DNA of 64,000 nucleotides from Candidatus Peribacteraceae bacterium (GTDB lineage Bacteria > Patescibacteriota > Gracilibacteria > Peribacterales > Peribacteraceae): contig JAQVMW010000001.1 of NCBI GenBank assembly GCA_028703445.1, forward strand, positions 62,001 to 126,000, read 5' to 3'. Below, one piece after another: positions 59,444-64,000 of this stretch. The translations under genes and the position numbers were made by a program. The notes beneath the pieces were generated by a model, which was not told the origin of the DNA, did no database searches, and saw only the letters and a program-made list of their open reading frames with translations. Each line of letters starts with the position of its first letter. The first letter of the stretch is position 1.

Positions 59444-60418
59444 ATGGACATATTCTTCCCTCTTCAAGTGGCCGCCGACTGGCTGGCGTACGGTGTTCTC
59501 TCTCTGTCCTCCGAAACCCACCTTGGACAGGCGGTCGATTTCTTCCTGTATGACACTGCCAAAATCATCATTCTCGTGTATATCATTTCAATCCTCTCGG
59601 GGATCGTCAATTTCTACCTCCCCGTAGAACGCATACGCGATTATCTCGCAACCCATAAGCTCTGGGGGTTGGATTACTTCCTCGCAACCGTCTTCGGCGC
59701 AATCACGCCCTTCTGCAGCTGCTCGTCCATTCCGCTCTTCATTGGTTTCTTGAAAGCGGGCATTCCCCTGGGGGTCACTTTCGCGTACCTCATCTCTTCA
59801 CCCCTCATCAGCGAGATTGCGTTCGCGCTCATGATCGGGCTCTTCGGCATCAAGATTGCGATACTTTATGTCGTTGCGGGGAGCGTCATCGGCATGATAG
59901 GGGGCTTCGTCATCGGCAGGCTCAAAATGGAGAAGTACGTGGAGGATTTTGTCTGGAAGGCAAGCGCGGCCGTATCCGCAACGGAGACGAAGCGTACCGG
60001 ACTCAGAGAGGCCTTTCCCGGTATCGTGCGGGAATCCTCGAGCATTCTCTGGGGCATACTCCCGTATGTTCTCATCGGTATCGGCGTTGGTGCCGCCATC
60101 CATGGTTTCGTTCCCGCCAATTTTTTTGAGTTCATTCTCACGCGACTCGGAGCCTTCAGCCTTCCGGTTGCCGTCTTTGTTGCCGTTCCCATGTACGCCA
60201 ATCCGGCCGGTGTATTGCCTATCTTGGAGTCGCTTGTTGCAAAGGGAGTCCCGATTGGCACGGGGCTCGCCTTCATGATGGGCGTGGTCGGGCTCTCGCT
60301 GCCGGAAGCATTGATTCTCAAGAAGGTTCTCAAATTGCCCCTTCTCTTTGCCTTCTTCGGCATTGTCACGGTCGGAATCATCCTCATCGGCTATCTCTTC
60401 AATTTCCTCCTCGCCTGA
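59444..60418 (+). CDS. ArsP/YraQ-type permease
   Basis: 324 aa with about eight helices. FGAITPFCSCSSIPLFIGF is the family motif with a CxC pair; AYLISSPLISEIAFALMIG and FVAVPMYANPAGVLPILESL follow. ArsP-type members export trivalent organoarsenicals; others are unassigned. It is in one operon with arsR and the thioredoxin gene, so metal(loid) efflux is the likely role. Confidence 0.88.
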   Translation: MDIFFPLQVAADWLAYGVLSLSSETHLGQAVDFFLYDTAKIIILVYIISILSGIVNFYLPVERIRDYLATHKLWGLDYFLATVFGAITPFCSCSSIPLFIGFLKAGIPLGVTFAYLISSPLISEIAFALMIGLFGIKIAILYVVAGSVIGMIGGFVIGRLKMEKYVEDFVWKASAAVSATETKRTGLREAFPGIVRESSSILWGILPYVLIGIGVGAAIHGFVPANFFEFILTRLGAFSLPVAVFVAVPMYANPAGVLPILESLVAKGVPIGTGLAFMMGVVGLSLPEALILKKVLKLPLLFAFFGIVTVGIILIGYLFNFLLA

Positions 60419-60487
60419 CTGGCACGTTTTTTTGCCGAATGAAATTTGCCCATCGCTCCGGACTCTTTTCGCCCGTAGAATGACTCC

Positions 60488-61060
60488 ATGCGGCTGCGTC
60501 GAAAGAAAACCGCCCTGTACCTCGTTCCTCTTTTGATGTTCCTCGCGTGGACGGTTTTCATCTACCAGTTCCCACCTGCGGATATCGTGACCTACGTCGG
60601 CATGAAGAACGGATACCTCGCAACGCTCTGCATCGCTTTCATCGGCGGCCTGTCCGTGCTCATCAGCATCCCCTACCACCTCGTCATCATGACATTCGCG
60701 GCAGGGGGGCTCAATCCATGGCTGCTCGGCCTTGCGGCCAGCATCGGCCAGTTGGGCGGCGACACCACGTCCTATATGCTGGGATTCTCGGGCGGGAGCA
60801 TCGCCTCCGGCCGTTTCGCCGCAGCCATGGATCGGTTTAGAAACTGGGTCATCCGGCGCCCGTACCGGCAGATGGCCTGCGCGCTCTTCGTCTATGGATC
60901 AATCTCGCCGATTTCCAATGACTGGATGCTCGTCCCCATGGGGCTGGCCCGCTATCCGTACTGGCGGGTCATGCTGCCTCTCGAATTGGGGAATGTAGTT
61001 TTCAACACCACTATGGCGTTGCTCGGAACCTACGGTCTTGCTTCCGTCCTCGGCGCCTAA
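60488..61060 (+). CDS. VTT/DedA-like membrane protein
   Basis: 190 aa with five to six helices; AAGGLNPWLLGLAASIGQLGGDTTSYMLG corresponds to the VTT core, with the family's 'G...G..YWLG'-like pattern. Such proteins scramble or flip lipids (undecaprenyl phosphate). TAGAAT lies 6 nt before the ATG, so it has its own promoter and is not part of the ars operon. Confidence 0.75.
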   Translation: MRLRRKKTALYLVPLLMFLAWTVFIYQFPPADIVTYVGMKNGYLATLCIAFIGGLSVLISIPYHLVIMTFAAGGLNPWLLGLAASIGQLGGDTTSYMLGFSGGSIASGRFAAAMDRFRNWVIRRPYRQMACALFVYGSISPISNDWMLVPMGLARYPYWRVMLPLELGNVVFNTTMALLGTYGLASVLGA

Positions 61061-61091
61061 GGCGCCAGTGCTACACTTTCTCACTCCACCT

Positions 61092-61697
61092 ATGACAACG
61101 CAGCGGATCATCACCATCGCAGGAATCATCCTGTGCTCTGGAGCGGCGATCCTGCTCGCAGGACTTCTCTTCTCCGTCCTGCACACGAGCGGCTTCTGGC
61201 TGCTGCCGGGATTCGGACTACTGGGCATTGTGGTTTTTTTGCAATCCTTCCCTCTGTTTCCGCTGTCGGTCATCATCGTCCTGGCAATCGCGCTTGCCTT
61301 CCTTCTACGCCGATTTGCCGCTTTTCGCCGCCACGCGCTGCCCTGCATCTCGTTCGCGCTGCTGACACTCATTCTCCTGAGCGGATTCTTCTTCAGTCTC
61401 ACATCGGTCTTGAACAAGTGGCAACCGCCGCCCCCACCCAAGGATGACCATCTTGCGGAGTCATTCCTGCGCGGGTACGGAGCCTGGAGATTCCACAACG
61501 TCTTTCAGGGGACGATCACCGACGTGGGCGAGCATTCGTATGTCATGCGCAGTCCGAATGATCGCCGTGTGTCGGTGGAACTGATGCCCGGCATGCGCCT
61601 TCCTGCAGGACCGCAAATCGGATCGGGCGACACCGTGCTGATCATCGGCGAAATCAGGGGTGAGATCATCCGGGCGTTCGGCATTCGGAAATTGTAA
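61092..61697 (+). CDS. Membrane protein with small C-terminal beta domain
   Basis: 201 aa, start MTTQRIITIAGIILCSG. Four helices are followed by an outside domain (about 120-200) with FHNVFQGTITDVGEHSYVM and GDTVLIIGEIRGEIIRAFGI, which looks like an OB-type barrel. Upstream open frame is excluded by a TACACT about 14 nt before this ATG. No family is recognised. Confidence 0.65.
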   Translation: MTTQRIITIAGIILCSGAAILLAGLLFSVLHTSGFWLLPGFGLLGIVVFLQSFPLFPLSVIIVLAIALAFLLRRFAAFRRHALPCISFALLTLILLSGFFFSLTSVLNKWQPPPPPKDDHLAESFLRGYGAWRFHNVFQGTITDVGEHSYVMRSPNDRRVSVELMPGMRLPAGPQIGSGDTVLIIGEIRGEIIRAFGIRKL

Positions 61698-61724
61698 CCG
61701 CGAGGAGCACGGCTCTGCTCAGGT

Positions 61725-61991
61725 ATGCCAACAACACGGCTCCTTGCATGCGCCGCAGTACTGATTGCCGTACTCGTGCTGCTTGCCTGCTGTGCACGCG
61801 GCGCTGCAACAGAGCGATCGCATGTGCACCCTCTGCTCCGTGGTGAATACTATCTCGTTCTCCTTACCGCTCTTCGCGTGCTTACGGCAGAAGGATCTGC
61901 CGTGCGACGGGCAATGGCATCCGTTGACCTTGCAAGTGGTGGGAGCGGGAGTGGGAATGGGTGGAGGGGGAAGAAGAAGATGAGCGCGTAA
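61725..61991 (+). CDS. Doubtful small exported protein
   Basis: 88 codons with a hydrophobic start (MPTTRLLACAAVLIAVLVLL) and a lipobox-like LLAC, but a low-complexity Gly/Ser end. An overlapping frame (61765-61983) is equally Cys-containing. Neither is similar to a known family and codon use gives no decision. Confidence 0.25.
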   Translation: MPTTRLLACAAVLIAVLVLLACCARGAATERSHVHPLLRGEYYLVLLTALRVLTAEGSAVRRAMASVDLASGGSGSGNGWRGKKKMSA

Positions 61992-62175
61992 GAATGTGAT
62001 TCTACGTTTCTTTCAAGAAATTTTCAATGAATTGCCCTTTTTTCTTTGGCAAAAAACCCACTGAATCCTCCCCGGAACTGTCCAGAATGGCAGTGCACGG
62101 CCCCTGCATTTTCACCTCGCTTTCGTAGGTGATTGCGGTACAGAGGACTATCATGGATCTTCCTCACACATCGTA

Positions 62176-63468
62176 ATGTCTGACACAGTACCCACGCATC
62201 CCAGCCCGAGCTTCCTCACGCTCGGTATCGCCCCGCAGATCCTCGGAATCCTCGCGAGCAGGAATTTTACGATCCCGACGCCCATCCAGCAGCAATCGAT
62301 CCCGCCGGCGATTGAGGGCAAGGATATTGTCGGTATTGCACAGACAGGTACGGGCAAGACCTTCGCCTTCGGCATCCCCATGCTCCAGCAACTTGCGCAG
62401 AAACCCGGTCGCGGGCTCGTGATCGTGCCGACGCGCGAGCTTGCCACCCAGGTGGATGAATCTCTGCGCACCTTCGCGCCGCAGCTCGGCATTCGCACGG
62501 CGGTCCTCATCGGAGGAGCATCCATGTACTTGCAGCGCGAGATGATCCGCCGCAACCCCCGCGTGATCATTGCCACGCCCGGGCGCCTCAACGACCATCT
62601 GAAACAGGGCACCATCACACTCAAAGAAGTAAATGTCCTCGTCTTGGACGAGGCGGACCGTATGCTCGACATGGGGTTCCGTCCGCAGATCGAAATGATC
62701 TTCCGGCACGTACCCCGCGAGCGCCAGACAATGCTCTTCTCGGCCACTATGCCCGCGGAAATCATGAAGCTCGCCAACGCACACATGAAGCTGCCCATCC
62801 GCATCGAGGTGGCGCCTTCGGGCACGACGGCAAAAGGCGTTCTACAGGAACTCTTCATCGTGCATAAAATGGAGAAGCTCGCGCTGCTCGAAGTGCTACT
62901 CAAGGAACATCACGGGTCGATCCTGGTCTTCTCGCGCACCAAGCACGGAGCCAAAAAAATCACACGCGCCGTGCAGGCCATGGGCCATGCCGCCGCCGAG
63001 ATCCATGCCAACCGATCCCTCGCCCAGCGGCGTGAAGCGCTGCAGGGATTCAAGACGGGCAAGTACCGTATTCTCGTCGCCACGGATATCGCGGCGCGCG
63101 GCATCGACGTGAAGGAAATCGAAGTGGTGATCAATTTCGATCTGCCGGATGATCCGAACGACTACGTGCACCGCATCGGCCGCACCGCGCGCGCCGGACG
63201 TGAAGGCCGTGCGATCTCGTTCGCAACCGCGGAACAGAAAGGATCCATCCGCGACATCGAGCGGCTCGTCCGCTCGTCCCTGCGCCGTCCCCCTACTCCC
63301 GCCCTTCCGGCACATCCTCCATCCGCACCCGTAGACCATGTCCGCTCCGACTCCGCCGCGTCGTTCACGAACGACCGTGGCTCTGCATGGCAACGCTCAT
63401 CCTCGCATCCCGCCTTCCGTCCGCGCAGAAATTTTCAGTCCTTCCGCGGACAACGGAGAAGGAAGTAG
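62176..63468 (+). CDS. DEAD-box RNA helicase
   Basis: 430 aa. Q-motif PTPIQQQSIP, Walker A AQTGTGKTFAFG, Ia PTRELATQ, II VLDEADRMLDMGF, III SAT, V ATDIAARGIDV, VI HRIGRTARAGREG: all helicase motifs are intact. The short Arg-rich end (RPRRNFQSFRGQRRRK) is RhlE-like. It unwinds RNA in ribosome assembly or decay. The 180-nt stretch before it holds only short inverted repeats (TTGCCCTTTTTTCTTTGGCAA). Confidence 0.95.
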   Translation: MSDTVPTHPSPSFLTLGIAPQILGILASRNFTIPTPIQQQSIPPAIEGKDIVGIAQTGTGKTFAFGIPMLQQLAQKPGRGLVIVPTRELATQVDESLRTFAPQLGIRTAVLIGGASMYLQREMIRRNPRVIIATPGRLNDHLKQGTITLKEVNVLVLDEADRMLDMGFRPQIEMIFRHVPRERQTMLFSATMPAEIMKLANAHMKLPIRIEVAPSGTTAKGVLQELFIVHKMEKLALLEVLLKEHHGSILVFSRTKHGAKKITRAVQAMGHAAAEIHANRSLAQRREALQGFKTGKYRILVATDIAARGIDVKEIEVVINFDLPDDPNDYVHRIGRTARAGREGRAISFATAEQKGSIRDIERLVRSSLRRPPTPALPAHPPSAPVDHVRSDSAASFTNDRGSAWQRSSSHPAFRPRRNFQSFRGQRRRK

Positions 63469-63500
63469 AAAACCTCTCCTTTTCCCGAAACGACGAGATA

Positions 63501-63529
63501 TAGACATATCTACGGCCATATTGTATAAT
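63501..63529 (+). promoter_or_regulatory. Promoter of the exchanger gene
   Basis: TAGACA (63501-63506), 17 nt, TATAAT (63524-63529). The start codon lies 16 nt downstream. Confidence 0.75.
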
Positions 63530-63545
63530 AATACATAACAGTCTC

Positions 63546-64000
63546 ATGGCAATCCTCACCCACATCCTGTCCTTCCTCCTGGCGACGAGCGTCATCTGGT
63601 TCCTCTCGGGAATCCTGATTGATGCCACGGATACGGTGGCCAAGCACTACCACAAGCCCGGATTCGCCGTGGCGTTCTTCGTGCTCGGATTCCTCACGTC
63701 CATCGGTGAAATTTCGGTTGCGACGAATGCCACCCTGCAGGGAATCCCTCAGGTCTCGGCGGGAAACCTGGTGGGCGCCTCGATTGTCATCATCTTATTC
63801 ATCATCCCGCTTTTGGCGGTGCTGGGGAACGGCATCCCGATGACACGGGCATTGCGACCGAGCACGGTGGCACTCCTCCTCTTCGTCGTTCTGCTGCCCG
63901 CTCTGTGCGCACTCGATGGCAAGATCACGCCCATGGAAGGCGCGCTGATACTGCTCTTCTACGGCGCGCTCATCCTGCACATCCGGAAAAAGGTTCCCGC
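63546..64000 (+). CDS. Calcium/cation exchanger family protein, 3' end outside the window
   Basis: 151 codons are seen. Helices SFLLATSVIWFLSGILIDA and VAFFVLGFLTSIGEISVATN are followed by GIPQVSAGNLVGASIVIILF. This is the first alpha repeat of CaCA exchangers (GExxxxxxAxxxGxxxxxxGNxxGA). The second repeat must lie beyond 64000. It probably exports Ca2+ or Na+ against a counter-ion. Confidence 0.85.
   Translation, partial: MAILTHILSFLLATSVIWFLSGILIDATDTVAKHYHKPGFAVAFFVLGFLTSIGEISVATNATLQGIPQVSAGNLVGASIVIILFIIPLLAVLGNGIPMTRALRPSTVALLLFVVLLPALCALDGKITPMEGALILLFYGALILHIRKKVP

Noticed and set aside
1-64000. Recoding of TGA as Gly or Trp, as in Gracilibacteria/Absconditabacteria
   Set aside because: TGA ends many genes at sensible places (e.g. 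34466, 56603, 59096) and no family needs read-through of TGA.
1-64000. CRISPR array
   Set aside because: No set of regularly spaced identical repeats with unique spacers was found. The repeats seen are palindromes or tandem tracts.

Overview
The window reads as a chromosomal segment of a Candidate Phyla Radiation (Patescibacteria) bacterium, most like the Peregrinibacteria/Peribacteria lineage. This is an inference, since no rRNA is present. Pointers are an alanyl-tRNA synthetase without its C-terminal domain, an eukaryote-like isoleucyl-tRNA synthetase, several secreted S-layer-homology (SLH) proteins, many short lineage-specific genes, and a standard genetic code with TGA used freely as stop. 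The sequence is GC-rich except for a visibly more AT-rich island at about 45.9-58.7 kb. At least 18 genes have a sigma70-type -10 hexamer only 6-8 nt before the start codon, so leaderless transcription looks like the default. I used this to correct many start codons.

Layout. 0-8.1 kb: a secreted repeat protein cut by the window edge, a cold-shock protein, a class A penicillin-binding protein, the GTPase TypA and a large SLH protein. 8.1-15.7 kb: tRNA-Arg(UCG), several orphan genes, and a scattered riboflavin set (RibBA, RibH, RibE). RibE carries a whole DUF559 nuclease cassette inside its reading frame. 15.8-30.4 kb: UvrA, a redoxin, a RelA/SpoT (p)ppGpp enzyme, an isoleucyl-tRNA synthetase interrupted by two histidine-phosphatase domains, a holin-like membrane protein and two more SLH proteins. 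30.4-45.8 kb: a kinase-like protein, an ABC-2 exporter, a DUF333 lipoprotein, tmRNA, a DinJ/YafQ toxin-antitoxin pair, a geranylgeranyl-reductase-family oxidoreductase, an orphan histidine kinase, AlaRS, a membrane glycosyltransferase-like pair and a Trm11-like methyltransferase.

45.85-58.12 kb is an integration hotspot at tRNA-Asn(GUU). I read it as a tandem array of three integrative elements. Element 1 is intact: a large serine recombinase, a filamentous-phage-type II/X Rep, a SpoVG-like protein, an XRE regulator, a zinc-ribbon membrane protein and a trypsin-like protease. Elements 2 and 3 are decayed but keep cargo: a split membrane glycosyltransferase, a Doc-type Fic protein, a nucleotidyltransferase with a 52-aa partner, and a NYN-domain protein. 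Each element ends at a GGGGAGCCA-like core attached to a left-behind piece of recombinase C-terminus. This indicates that the phage attachment site lies inside the recombinase gene.

58.7-64 kb returns to GC-rich sequence: an ArsR / small thioredoxin / ArsP-like permease operon, a VTT-domain membrane protein, a DEAD-box RNA helicase, and the start of a calcium/cation exchanger cut by the right edge.

A second theme is invasion of genes by dispersed palindromes. Families of GC-rich hairpins and short repeats lie between genes, and copies also sit in frame inside ribE, alaS, uvrA and a membrane glycosyltransferase gene, much as Rickettsia palindromic elements do. A short hairpin pair at 3.6 kb looks like a nuclease-free version of the DUF559 cassette in ribE.
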